The translations under genes and the position numbers were made by a program. The notes beneath the pieces are model-generated. The model was given only the letters and a program-made list of their open reading frames with translations. It ran no database searches and had not been told where the DNA came from. Of a DNA stretch of 15,464 bases, positions 7,343-14,487 are shown piece after piece. This DNA comes from Bacilli bacterium (GTDB lineage: Bacteria; Bacillota_I; Bacilli_A; Haloplasmatales; Haloplasmataceae), in assembly GCA_012513195.1 (NCBI GenBank), contig JAAZCR010000290.1, positions 1 through 15,464 on the forward strand, in the 5' to 3' direction. How positions within the stretch are numbered: the first letter of the stretch is position 1; each line of letters opens with the position of its first letter.

Positions 7343-8395
7343 TCAAAACATTTTCATAAATACTAATGCCATTAGGTAACCAATTAGTCCGCAACCAGGG
7401 AAAGTGAGAATCCAAGTATAGACCATATCTTTAACTATCGCCCAATTAACAGCGCTAAGGCGTTTAGCACAACCTACTCCCATAATAGCGGTAGTTTTTG
7501 TGTGCGTAGTACTAACAGGTAACCCAAAGACAGAAGCGGTGAGTAAACTCAATGACCCCGCAAGGTCACTCGCAAAACCTTGATAGGTTTCTAGTTTGAC
7601 CATCTCTATTCCAATTTTTTTTATGATGCGTAACCCGCCGAGCGATGTTCCTAAGGCCATTACCCCAGAACAGGTAAGCATTAACCATACAGGTATAGTA
7701 AACTCATTAACATAACCATAACCTTTTAAAAGAAAGATACCTAACATAAACACACCCATGAATTTTTGTCCATCCTGCGCACCATGCATGAAAGCCATTC
7801 CACAACTGCCAAGAACTTGGGCTTTGGTGAAGAGTTTATTTACTTTCCGTTTATCCGCATCTTTAAATAAATAACCAATAATTTTCGCTGTTAGATATCC
7901 CAACCCAAACCCAAAGAAAGTTGAAACAAACAAACCATAAATCACTTTTATCCATTCACTACCATTAATTCCGAAAAAACCCCTCTGTAAAGCAATCGCC
8001 GCTCCTGATATTCCCGCAATTAAGGCATGGCTTTCACTAGTAGGAATTCCAAAGTACCAGGCGAAAGTAGCCCATAAAACAATCGCCACCATAGCTGCGC
8101 ACAGTGCAATTAAAGAATCGTGGGTATCACCACGAAAATCAACCATATTATAAATAGTTTGCGCTACGGTCGCGTTAATTAACGTCATCACTAAAACGCC
8201 AAGGAAGTTAAAAATCGTTGCAAGAATAATCGCATTGCGAGGTGAGATGGAGCGGGTAGAAATGCTCGTCGCAATCGCATTAGGTGCATCGGTCCAACCG
8301 TTGACTAAAATTACACCTAATGTCAAAAGTGTAATAACTAAGATAATGGGATTATGAAATAGTTCATTAAGAAATTCATTTAAGGAAAGAGCCAT
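7343..8395 (-). CDS. pit: PiT-family inorganic phosphate transporter
   Basis: This 350-aa integral membrane protein of the PiT family takes up phosphate (as metal phosphate or with a coupling cation) across the cell membrane. It is strongly hydrophobic, with about ten predicted membrane spans. The inverted-duplicated family signatures are present: NGWTDAPNAIATSI (about residues 32-45, the GxNDxxNA equivalent) and FMHGAQDGQKFMGV in the second half, plus the paired GIPTSESHALIAG (from 116) and GLPVSTTHTKTTAIMGVG (from 291). ATG 8395 is chosen because GGAGG lies 5 bp upstream; a TTG 12 bp earlier falls within that site. It is the first gene of an operon with DUF47 and a GNAT protein. The upstream region holds a PhoP-box-like repeat, so phosphate-starvation control is plausible. 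Confidence 0.95.
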   Translation of the reverse strand: MALSLNEFLNELFHNPIILVITLLTLGVILVNGWTDAPNAIATSISTRSISPRNAIILATIFNFLGVLVMTLINATVAQTIYNMVDFRGDTHDSLIALCAAMVAIVLWATFAWYFGIPTSESHALIAGISGAAIALQRGFFGINGSEWIKVIYGLFVSTFFGFGLGYLTAKIIGYLFKDADKRKVNKLFTKAQVLGSCGMAFMHGAQDGQKFMGVFMLGIFLLKGYGYVNEFTIPVWLMLTCSGVMALGTSLGGLRIIKKIGIEMVKLETYQGFASDLAGSLSLLTASVFGLPVSTTHTKTTAIMGVGCAKRLSAVNWAIVKDMVYTWILTFPGCGLIGYLMALVFMKMF

Positions 8396-8465
8396 AATTT
8401 CCTCCAATTTGTTCTTCCCTATATCTTATGACTTCATCAAAAATAATTATGCTTAACAACTCAAT

Positions 8466-8495
8466 AAAATAACATCTATTCGTTAATATTATCAA
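8466..8495 (-). promoter_or_regulatory. Possible promoter of the pit operon
   Basis: On the minus strand TTGATA (8490-8495) is followed after 17-18 bp by TTATTT or TATTTT (8466-8472), about 70 bp upstream of ATG 8395. The -10 is poor, which would fit an activator-dependent promoter. The -35 lies directly downstream of the TTAAC repeats at 8501-8528. Confidence 0.4.
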
Positions 8496-8500
8496 TACCT

Positions 8501-8528
8501 TTAACTAAAACTTAACAATCTCTTAATC
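8501..8528 (+). promoter_or_regulatory. PhoP-box-like TTAAC direct repeats
   Basis: Three hexamers, TTAACT (8501-8506), TTAACA (8512-8517) and TTAATC (8523-8528), recur at an exact 11-bp period. A weaker TTATCA begins at 8489. Bacillus-type PhoP boxes are TTAACA-like hexamers with about 5-bp spacers, so the match in sequence and spacing is good. They lie just upstream of the predicted pit -35. Their orientation is opposite to pit transcription. Confidence 0.5.
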
Positions 8529-8547
8529 ATAACGAAATATTTCTTAT

Positions 8548-8585
8548 AAAAAAGGTATAAACTAGTTTGTTAGTTTATACCTTTT
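8548..8585 (-). terminator. Terminator of the hydrolase operon
   Basis: A perfect 15-bp inverted repeat (8550-8564 with 8571-8585, 6-base loop) overlaps the stop codon of the alpha/beta hydrolase. On the minus strand it is followed by a run of T (8548-8553), as expected of an intrinsic terminator, and it insulates the pit promoter region from the upstream operon. Confidence 0.85.
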
Positions 8586-9301
8586 ATAAACTTATTTACT
8601 TCTTCACAAATACTGTAGGTAGCGTGATTATAACCCAGCATTATGACAAGTTTAACCTTTGTCATATCATAATTAAACTGATCTAAGGTTTTAAGAAGCA
8701 ACATAGTTTGTTCATAACGGTTGGGTAAATCATGTTCAGCTACAATAAATAGAAGTTTCGTCTGTTTTTCATTATCAATATCTTTATTAATAAAGTACAA
8801 TGGTGCTCCTTCATCAATTCTCACTAAACGGGTATCTAATCCTCTTTCCCGTAACACATTAAAATGTACCGTTGGTTGTCCCGCATCGAAGACCCAACCC
8901 TTAAACTCATCAGGGTCGATTCCGTATTCACCTAGATAACGCCTATCAAAATAAAGCATCATCGCAAGATACCCACCAGCAGATGTTCCTCCCACATAAA
9001 TATCACTAAATAACTGTTTATCTTTATTATACTCTTTGATGAAATTGATAGCTTTCGCTACATCTAATATAAAATCTGGATACTTTGCTTGTGGATATAG
9101 GCGATATCCGACTGACACTAAAGCGATGTTATGATTTGGTAATTGTTTCAAGTCTTCCGAGATTTCTTCCTTTGACCCGCTTTCTAACCCTCCACCATGA
9201 AAATAGATAAATACTGGACTAGGATTAATATCTGGTAAGTATATATCTAAGGTACATTCTGGATATCTGTTGTCATAACTTACATTTTTAATTACTTTCA
9301 T
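8570..9301 (-). CDS. Alpha/beta hydrolase, esterase/lipase-like
   Basis: This 243-aa cytoplasmic hydrolase resembles the hormone-sensitive-lipase-type esterases. It shows YFHGGGLESG with the oxyanion-hole HGGG (residues 35-38), GYRLYPQAKYPD, the nucleophile elbow GGTSAGG with Ser107, a likely acid Asp191 in VAEHD, and the catalytic His226 in GYNHATY. All three members of the triad are therefore visible. There is no signal peptide. The ATG at 9301 is preceded by AGGGAG with only about 3 bp spacing, which is tight, but no better in-frame start exists nearby. It is the last gene of a three-gene operon, 19 bp after the VOC gene. The natural ester is unknown. Confidence 0.9.
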   Translation of the reverse strand: MKVIKNVSYDNRYPECTLDIYLPDINPSPVFIYFHGGGLESGSKEEISEDLKQLPNHNIALVSVGYRLYPQAKYPDFILDVAKAINFIKEYNKDKQLFSDIYVGGTSAGGYLAMMLYFDRRYLGEYGIDPDEFKGWVFDAGQPTVHFNVLRERGLDTRLVRIDEGAPLYFINKDIDNEKQTKLLFIVAEHDLPNRYEQTMLLLKTLDQFNYDMTKVKLVIMLGYNHATYSICEEVNKFIKGIN

Positions 9302-9320
9302 ACTCTCCCTCGCACTTCTA

Positions 9321-9758
9321 TTATTCTTTCTTTATGCTTTCCTCAAATTGTTTCATCCGTTCTTCATGACTTACTACTCGATGAATTTGATGTAACATCC
9401 AAACATAACCAAAAGGGTCATTAATAATGGCATAGGTCATCCCAAAACTAGGAACTTCGGTGATATCTTGTACTATTGTACAGCCATTTTCTATCGCTTT
9501 ATGAAAGGTATCTTTGATATCAGGTACAAAAATATTGAACCAAAATGATTGTGGATTATTAGCACTAGGTGGAACTAACCCATACTCAGGATTAGCATCT
9601 AACATATGAAACCTCGTGCCATATAAATTGAACACTACTTCATTTAAACCAACTTGTAAGTTGGAAACTTCCACCCGTTCAATTGGGAAGATCTTTTCAT
9701 ATAATTCTAATGCTTCTAAGACATTTTTCACCACAAAATCAAACTCAACACCGATCAT
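9321..9758 (-). CDS. VOC family (glyoxalase/PhnB-like) protein
   Basis: This 145-aa protein has the vicinal-oxygen-chelate fold made of two beta-alpha-beta-beta-beta modules. Visible features are the first module FDFVVKNVLEALELYEKIFP (residues 6-25), FHMLDANPEYG, the second module starting FWFNIFVPDIKDTFHKAIEN, and the closing INDPFGYVWMLHQ (N-D-P-F-G-x-x-W), typical of PhnB-like members. Such proteins range from lyases to antibiotic-binding proteins; the substrate cannot be told here. ATG 9758 is chosen because AAGGAG lies 7 bp upstream. The preceding gene's TAA ends one base before this ATG, and its last codons form the ribosome site, so the two are translationally coupled. Confidence 0.87.
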   Translation of the reverse strand: MIGVEFDFVVKNVLEALELYEKIFPIERVEVSNLQVGLNEVVFNLYGTRFHMLDANPEYGLVPPSANNPQSFWFNIFVPDIKDTFHKAIENGCTIVQDITEVPSFGMTYAIINDPFGYVWMLHQIHRVVSHEERMKQFEESIKKE

Positions 9759-9759
9759 T

Positions 9760-10140
9760 TTATTTCTCCTTCCGATAGTGTTCACCACACCAGATAGCTA
9801 TTTCCCTAATAAGTTCTAGCGGTAAAGGCTTATCATATGGTATTTGAATAGCTCCTTTCGAAGTTTTATACTCCTTTAACTTATCCTGAAAATGTTCAAT
9901 AGTTTCTGGTCGTGGATATAACCCCAAATGAGTTTTGTGAGCGGCAAAATGAATTAGATTTGTCTTGTCCCAATATGTGGGCATTTGATAAGAAATCTTT
10001 TCTTTGGCATTGGGCAAGGTCTCTTGGATACATTTTCTTACTTGGTTTAAGATTGGTTTAAGTTCATCAGGTTGACTATCGATATACTCATCAACCGTAT
10101 TTACCTTTAACCCGATTTTCTTAACATCATACTGTTTCAT
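9760..10140 (-). CDS. DUF1801 domain protein
   Basis: This is a 126-aa soluble protein of the DUF1801 family, small proteins loosely described as iron-chaperone-like (frataxin-like fold). The characteristic core is present: EKISYQMPTYW, LIHFAAHKTHLGLYPRPETI and YKTSKGAIQIPYDKPLPLEL, followed by a C-terminal helix. No biochemical function is firmly established for bacterial members, so I assign none. AAGGGA lies about 7 bp before ATG 10140. It is the first gene of the operon with the VOC protein and the alpha/beta hydrolase, and a TATAAT box lies 31-36 bp upstream of its ATG. Confidence 0.88.
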   Translation of the reverse strand: MKQYDVKKIGLKVNTVDEYIDSQPDELKPILNQVRKCIQETLPNAKEKISYQMPTYWDKTNLIHFAAHKTHLGLYPRPETIEHFQDKLKEYKTSKGAIQIPYDKPLPLELIREIAIWCGEHYRKEK

Positions 10141-10170
10141 ATTATCATCCCTTCAAAATGACTTTAACAA

Positions 10171-10176
10171 ATTATA
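10171..10176 (-). promoter_or_regulatory. TATAAT -10 box of the DUF1801 operon
   Basis: A perfect TATAAT is present on the minus strand, giving a start about 25 bp before the ATG at 10140. The -35 region 17 bp away (TTATTA) is poor. A 10-bp inverted repeat has one arm in the promoter spacer (10188-10197) and the other over the ribosome site (10141-10150). Confidence 0.45.
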
Positions 10177-10229
10177 ACATAGAAGTTGGATGATAATAAA
10201 ATGATATATTAATAGAAATTATATTTTTA

Positions 10230-10652
10230 CTATATTATTTTGCGCAGATGAATTTCATTGTCTTCTTGATAACCTAATTTACCATATACTTCCTGCGCAA
10301 TTAGATTATTCCTACCAGTTAATATCTCAAATTTTACAATATTATGATGTTTAAATAAGTAATCTTCGATAAACATAATCATTTTTTTGGCAAATCCTTG
10401 TTTACGATATTCGGGTTTCACATATAACTCTGTAATTTCCGCCCAAGCTTCTCGATAACAGAAGGAACGTTTAATTTGCGCACATAAAAAGCCAACTAAA
10501 TTATTATCTACTTCTTTTACTACAACGATTTCTTGTTTATTATCTAAAAGTGAAACTCTTATATTATCAATAGTAGTTAAGGCTTCACCATTAAATAAAG
10601 CATTTAACTCATATAACTTATCTGCATCTTCTAACTTCGCTAATCTAACCAT
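10230..10652 (-). CDS. GNAT family N-acetyltransferase
   Basis: This 140-aa single-domain acetyltransferase begins MVRLAKLEDADKLYELNALF as is typical of GNATs. The central strand and acetyl-CoA loop are ITELYVKPEYRKQGFAKKMI (residues 73-92) with Arg83-x-x-Gly86-x-Ala88, the standard R/Q-x-x-G-x-G/A motif. The final EILTGRNNLIAQEVYGKLGY carries the Asn-x-x-Ala-x-x-x-Tyr pattern where a Tyr often acts as general acid (Tyr near residue 127). AGGGTGG lies 4 bp upstream of ATG 10652. It follows the histidine phosphatase gene by 27 bp, probably on one transcript. The acceptor substrate is unknown. Confidence 0.88.
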   Translation of the reverse strand: MVRLAKLEDADKLYELNALFNGEALTTIDNIRVSLLDNKQEIVVVKEVDNNLVGFLCAQIKRSFCYREAWAEITELYVKPEYRKQGFAKKMIMFIEDYLFKHHNIVKFEILTGRNNLIAQEVYGKLGYQEDNEIHLRKII

Positions 10653-10679
10653 TTTTCCACCCTATTATCATCATTCTTA

Positions 10680-11276
10680 TCATTCTCTTACTGGATTATA
10701 GTTTGCGAAAACAACATATCTCCGCTCTTTTTCTTTCAGCCATAGATGGATTCCTGTATCTCCAGTTGAAAAAAAGATATCTTGATTAACAGGTAAATTT
10801 AAAAACACATGGTACAATTGATTAATCATTTTGCCATGGGATATTATCACAATCGTCTCATCATCTTTAGTTTCTTCTAAGATTTTGTTTAGTACACGCT
10901 CAGCCCGATTACGAAATTCCAATAATGATTCCATTCCATAAACTGATTTATCAATCGGTAAATTATCTACTTTAGGGTATTTAATTTTTGCTTCTTCATA
11001 AGTTAATCCCGCAAGTAATCCGTTATTAAATTCTTGTAAATCTTCTTCATAAATAATATCGAGATTAAAGATGTCTGCCAAATATTGTGCTGTTTGTTTA
11101 GCCCTTGTAAGGGTACTAGAATAAATCTTATTAACCTTAAAATTGCTTTTAATAAAATCTGCCATGATTTGGGCTTGTTTATGCCCTTTTTCCGTTAGCG
11201 GGTAATCAACTCTTCCCTCATGAACTTGTAATATGTCCGCTTCCGATTGTCCATGCCTAATTACTAAGATATTCAT
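10680..11276 (-). CDS. Histidine phosphatase family protein
   Basis: This 198-aa cytoplasmic phosphatase belongs to the phosphoglycerate-mutase-like branch of the histidine phosphatase superfamily. The phospho-acceptor motif is IRHGQSEAD with His8. Arg58 lies in TLTRAKQTA, the proton-donor Glu82 in LQEFNNGLLAG, and the second catalytic His147 in IISHGKMINQL. All four residues needed for catalysis are present. Members act on many sugar phosphates and nucleotide-derived phosphates, so the substrate stays open. A perfect AGGAGG lies about 5 bp before ATG 11276. It starts right after the hairpin that follows purB, leaving almost no room for its own promoter, so expression may come from read-through of the pur transcript or a promoter inside purB. 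Confidence 0.92.
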   Translation of the reverse strand: MNILVIRHGQSEADILQVHEGRVDYPLTEKGHKQAQIMADFIKSNFKVNKIYSSTLTRAKQTAQYLADIFNLDIIYEEDLQEFNNGLLAGLTYEEAKIKYPKVDNLPIDKSVYGMESLLEFRNRAERVLNKILEETKDDETIVIISHGKMINQLYHVFLNLPVNQDIFFSTGDTGIHLWLKEKERRYVVFANYNPVRE

Positions 11277-11290
11277 ATTTACCTCCTAAA

Positions 11291-11315
11291 CAAAAACCTA
11301 GGTAACCCTAGGTTT
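11291..11315 (-). terminator. Intrinsic terminator/attenuator after purB
   Basis: A perfect 9-bp stem (AAACCTAGG 11294-11302 with CCTAGGTTT 11307-11315, 4-base loop) includes part of the purB stop codon. On the minus strand it runs into TTTTTG and then directly into the ribosome site of the phosphatase gene. It should end most purA-purB transcripts. Confidence 0.75.
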
Positions 11316-12609
11316 AAATGTTATTAAAGACTTTAGCATAAATTGTATCGACATGTACTAAATGTTTATCTAAGGAAAACACTTCTTTTAGTTCTTCCTC
11401 AGTAAGAAGTTGATTAAATGATTCGTCTTGTTTTATTAGTTCAATTAATGGTGTCCTTGTATCTAGGGCTTGTAAGGATAGTTTTTGAATACGTTTATAG
11501 GCATCTTCACGCATATATCCTTTTTTAATAAGTAGTGCCAGTAACGTCGATGCAAACACAACTCCTTGGGTTAGATTAATATTTTCTAACATTCGTTTTT
11601 CATTGACTACCAATGTTTCTAAAGTGTTCGCATAGCGATTAAGCATATAGTCAATGAGAGTAGTTGCATCTGCTAGAACGATGCGTTCAACTGAAGAATG
11701 GGAAATATCGCGTTCATGCCATAATGGGATATTTTCAAAAGTTGATACCATGTAACCCCGCACCACTCTTGATAGTCCACTGACATTTTCAGAAGATATG
11801 GGATTACGTTTATGAGGCATTGCCGATGAACCCTTTTGTTGAGCGGAAAAGTATTCTGCCACCTCGCCAACCTCTTGTCGAGATAGATGACGAATTTCTA
11901 CCGCAATCTTTTCAACTTCACTCGCAATAAGGGCTAAGACACTTAGATAATACGCATGCCGATCTCGTTGGAGTGTCTGTGTGGTAATATTAGGTTCATT
12001 TAATCCTAATTTTTTTGCCACGATGGCTTGAATATCAGGATCGGATAAATAGAAGTTACCGACCGCCCCTGACATTTTTACTACTTCAATAGTAGCTCTT
12101 GCGTCTAAAAAATGTTTCTTTAAGCGTTTGAAGTCTTCATACCATAACGCAAACTTTAATCCAAAAGAAGTTACTTCGGCATGCATACCATGCGTTCTTC
12201 CCATACAGGGGGTATATTTATATTTAAACGCAAGTTGTTTTAATACTTCCATGAAACGATTAAGATCATCTACAATAATATTATTAACTTCTTTTAAGAT
12301 TAACGAATTAGCTGTATCAACAACATCGGTGGATGTTAAAGCATAATGAAACCATTTCTTTTCTTCGCCTAATGACGCTGTACAAGTTTGAATAAAAGCA
12401 ATAACATCATGTTTTGTTTCTTGTTCGTTACGATAAATGTCATCTAACGTGAAAGTAGCATTTAATAGTTTTTCATAAGTTGCTTCATCAAAGAGTCCTT
12501 TTTTCATCCAAGCGTAACTTGCGGCTTGTTCCACCTTTAAAAAACATTGAAATTTGTGTTCATCACTCCAAAGTTTTTTCATGATGGGACGTTGATAACG
12601 TTCAATCAT
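11314..12609 (-). CDS. purB: Adenylosuccinate lyase
   Basis: This 431-aa cytoplasmic enzyme of the fumarase/aspartase superfamily, a homotetramer in the family, catalyses two fumarate-releasing steps of purine synthesis: SAICAR to AICAR and adenylosuccinate to AMP. Sequence support: TKHDVIAF with His67, TSTDVVDT (92-99), MGRTHGMHAE with catalytic His140, and the mobile signature loop GSSAMPHKRNP (260-270) carrying the catalytic Ser. Length matches the short bacterial PurB class. ATG 12609 follows a GAGG site about 10 bp away. It lies 15 bp downstream of purA, so the two enzymes of the IMP-to-AMP branch are co-transcribed. The sequence is intact. Confidence 0.97.
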   Translation of the reverse strand: MIERYQRPIMKKLWSDEHKFQCFLKVEQAASYAWMKKGLFDEATYEKLLNATFTLDDIYRNEQETKHDVIAFIQTCTASLGEEKKWFHYALTSTDVVDTANSLILKEVNNIIVDDLNRFMEVLKQLAFKYKYTPCMGRTHGMHAEVTSFGLKFALWYEDFKRLKKHFLDARATIEVVKMSGAVGNFYLSDPDIQAIVAKKLGLNEPNITTQTLQRDRHAYYLSVLALIASEVEKIAVEIRHLSRQEVGEVAEYFSAQQKGSSAMPHKRNPISSENVSGLSRVVRGYMVSTFENIPLWHERDISHSSVERIVLADATTLIDYMLNRYANTLETLVVNEKRMLENINLTQGVVFASTLLALLIKKGYMREDAYKRIQKLSLQALDTRTPLIELIKQDESFNQLLTEEELKEVFSLDKHLVHVDTIYAKVFNNI

Positions 12610-12624
12610 TTTTTCACATCCTCT

Positions 12625-13893
12625 TTAAAAGAAAGGCTCAATCATTATTGTTTGATTACGATCAGGTCCAACAGAAAACATTCCAATTTTTACTCCTACT
12701 AAATTACTAATTACATCTAAGTAATTTTTGGCCTCTTTTGGTAGTTCATCATATGATTTTACTTGACTAATATCGGTTTTCCAGCCTGGTAAGACCATAT
12801 AGTTTGGCATTACACGCTCATAATCTTCGATATCAGAGGGTAGATAATCAATTTCTTGACCATCAAGATTATATGAAGTAACAATTTTTAATTCATCAAT
12901 TCCTGTTAAGACATCGAGTAGCGTTACCGCAAGATAACTAAGACCTGATACACATTTTGTATGACGTAGGATAACTGTATCTAGCCAACCTATTCTTCGA
13001 GGTCTACCTGTAGTGGTACCGTATTCTCTTCCTGTTTCTCTAATATAATGCGCTAACTCTCCTTCAATTTCAGAAGGCATTGGTCCACTACCAACTCTAG
13101 TTGTGTAGGCTTTTGTTACACCAATAGCTCCTTCTACTAACCAAGGCGCAATCCCCGTGTTTAAAGGAACACTAGCAGCAGTTGGTGAACTCGATGTTAC
13201 ATATGGATAAGTGCCATGATCAAGACATAACAAGACACCTTGTGCACCTTCAAATAAAATCTTTTTATCTTGTTCAATTAACTCATTTAATAAAATTGAA
13301 GTATCACATACAAAGGGCTCCATTACCTTGGCATATTCGCGATATTCTGCAAAGATACTTTCAAAATCAAGCAGTGGTTGTTTATATAAACTTAACTCGT
13401 AATTCTTTCTCTCTACTAATTCTTTAAGGTGATGATAGAAGCGATTTTCATTCACAAATGTTCCTACCCGTAAACCAATCCGTGCTACCTTATCTGTATA
13501 AGCAGGGCCTATCCCTTTATGGGTTGTCCCAATTTTCGCATCACCTTTACTAAGTTCATAGGCTAAATCGAGCTTCGGATGATATGGTAAAACAATATGA
13601 GCTCGATTTGAAACAAACAATTTAAAAGGTGTTTTTATCTTCGATAACTCTTGACAAAATGCCTTTGGATCGATAACCATTCCGTTAGCCATCACATTGA
13701 TGATATTAGGGTTTAGAATACCAGATGGTAGTAGATGTAGACTATACTTTTGGTTATTAATCACAACGGTATGACCAGCATTATTACCCCCCTGATAGCG
13801 TACTACCACATCCGCTCGTTGGGCTAAATAATCGGTTATCTTACCTTTACCTTCATCACCCCATTGGGTGCCAACAACTACTATTCTACGCAT
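12625..13893 (-). CDS. purA: Adenylosuccinate synthetase
   Basis: This 422-aa cytoplasmic enzyme joins IMP and aspartate with GTP hydrolysis to make adenylosuccinate, the first committed step to AMP. The P-loop GTQWGDEGKGK (residues 8-18) holds catalytic Asp13, and NNAGHTVV holds catalytic His41. GTTHKGIGPAYTDK and the IMP/aspartate region TTTGRPRRIGWLD follow, and the protein closes with the usual SVGPDRNQTI near the end. ATG 13893 is chosen because GGAGG lies 5 bp upstream; a TTG 12 bp earlier falls in that site. Its product feeds the purB enzyme encoded next. A near-consensus promoter lies about 55 bp upstream, and the short leader shows no purine riboswitch fold. Confidence 0.98.
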   Translation of the reverse strand: MRRIVVVGTQWGDEGKGKITDYLAQRADVVVRYQGGNNAGHTVVINNQKYSLHLLPSGILNPNIINVMANGMVIDPKAFCQELSKIKTPFKLFVSNRAHIVLPYHPKLDLAYELSKGDAKIGTTHKGIGPAYTDKVARIGLRVGTFVNENRFYHHLKELVERKNYELSLYKQPLLDFESIFAEYREYAKVMEPFVCDTSILLNELIEQDKKILFEGAQGVLLCLDHGTYPYVTSSSPTAASVPLNTGIAPWLVEGAIGVTKAYTTRVGSGPMPSEIEGELAHYIRETGREYGTTTGRPRRIGWLDTVILRHTKCVSGLSYLAVTLLDVLTGIDELKIVTSYNLDGQEIDYLPSDIEDYERVMPNYMVLPGWKTDISQVKSYDELPKEAKNYLDVISNLVGVKIGMFSVGPDRNQTIMIEPFF

Positions 13894-13945
13894 GTAATCC
13901 TCCAAAATTTAAATATGTATAATAAAATAATTATCAACGAAAACC

Positions 13946-13974
13946 ATTTTATCACACTTACTCGATAGCGTCAA
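13946..13974 (-). promoter_or_regulatory. Sigma-A promoter of purA-purB
   Basis: On the minus strand TTGACG (13969-13974), a 17-bp spacer and TAAAAT (13946-13951) form a near-consensus promoter with an extended TGA just before the -10. The leader to ATG 13893 is about 45 nt. This is the strongest promoter match in the window. Confidence 0.8.
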
Positions 13975-13991
13975 TGTAAGGTATAAACCAA

Positions 13992-14013
13992 AAGAAAAAG
14001 CCCTATAAGGGCT
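13992..14013 (-). terminator. Terminator of the small broken membrane gene
   Basis: AGCCCT (13999-14004), a 3-base loop and AGGGCT (14008-14013) form a 6-bp stem. It is followed on the minus strand by TTTTTCTTTT. It lies downstream of the 14069-14296 reading frame and upstream of the purA promoter, so it should end the former's transcript. Confidence 0.75.
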
Positions 14014-14068
14014 ATATCATTAGTTGGATAGTTTATTACATAAAATAACAATGGGATGATAATATTAG

Positions 14069-14296
14069 CTATATATGCTTATTAGGAATCACAAAACTAA
14101 GAACAGTAGATATTAAGGAACCGATACCACATACTCTTGTTGTTTTTGGACGTTCTTCATGCCATAAATGAAATAGAATTAATTCTACTAATAGAACAAA
14201 GAGACTTAGATTCCACTATTCAATCCAGCCTATATCATTAGGTATTGCTTTTACTAGTGGTTGATAAAACATACCACAATTTGTATAAAAAGCCAT
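14069..14296 (-). pseudogene. Small membrane-protein gene with one internal stop
   Basis: A reading frame of 75 codons starts at ATG 14296, has GAAGG 7 bp upstream, and is interrupted once by TAG at 14216-14218 (codon 27, between Glu and Trp). Beyond the stop the same frame continues for 48 residues with two membrane-like segments, NLSLFVLLVELILFHLW and VCGIGSLISTVLSFVIP, joined by a charged loop HEERPKTTR, and ends at 14069-14071. Ribosome site, terminator downstream and a TATAAT about 70 bp upstream support a once-functional small gene. I do not recognise the family. Alternatives are chance, or a short 26-residue product. Confidence 0.5.
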
Positions 14297-14446
14297 ATTA
14301 AAACCTTCAAAATTCAATATTTCTTTTTATTTAATATAATAAGATTATAAATTATATGCTACCTGTTGTGTTAATTATACGGTATTTATTCAGTACTTGT
14401 ATAAAGAATATTTATAACTGATGAGAATTAAATAGTATATTATAGA

Positions 14447-14482
14447 ATAACCCTATTACCCAACAACAGGTAATAGGGTTAT
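14447..14482. terminator. Strong hairpin after the membrane-protein gene
   Basis: A perfect 14-bp inverted repeat (14447-14460 with 14469-14482, 8-base loop) starts 5 bp after the stop codon of the minus-strand membrane protein. The position suits a terminator. The 3' flank on the minus strand is only moderately T-rich (TCTATAAT), so termination efficiency is uncertain. Confidence 0.55.
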
Positions 14483-14487
14483 GTATA

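Noticed and set aside
7332..7415. Extended DUF47 protein beginning at 7415
   Set aside because: It would overlap the last 70 bp of the transporter gene in another frame, while ATG 7331 has a well-placed GAGAGGTG and gives the family's normal N-terminus.
10653..10680. Repeated TTATCAT motifs between the phosphatase and GNAT genes as a repeat element
   Set aside because: Only two or three imperfect copies lie in a 27-bp AT-rich gap, so this is most likely composition.
13894..13950. Purine riboswitch in the purA leader
   Set aside because: The leader is only about 45-50 nt, AT-rich, and shows no conserved purine-aptamer junctions or alternative terminator hairpin.
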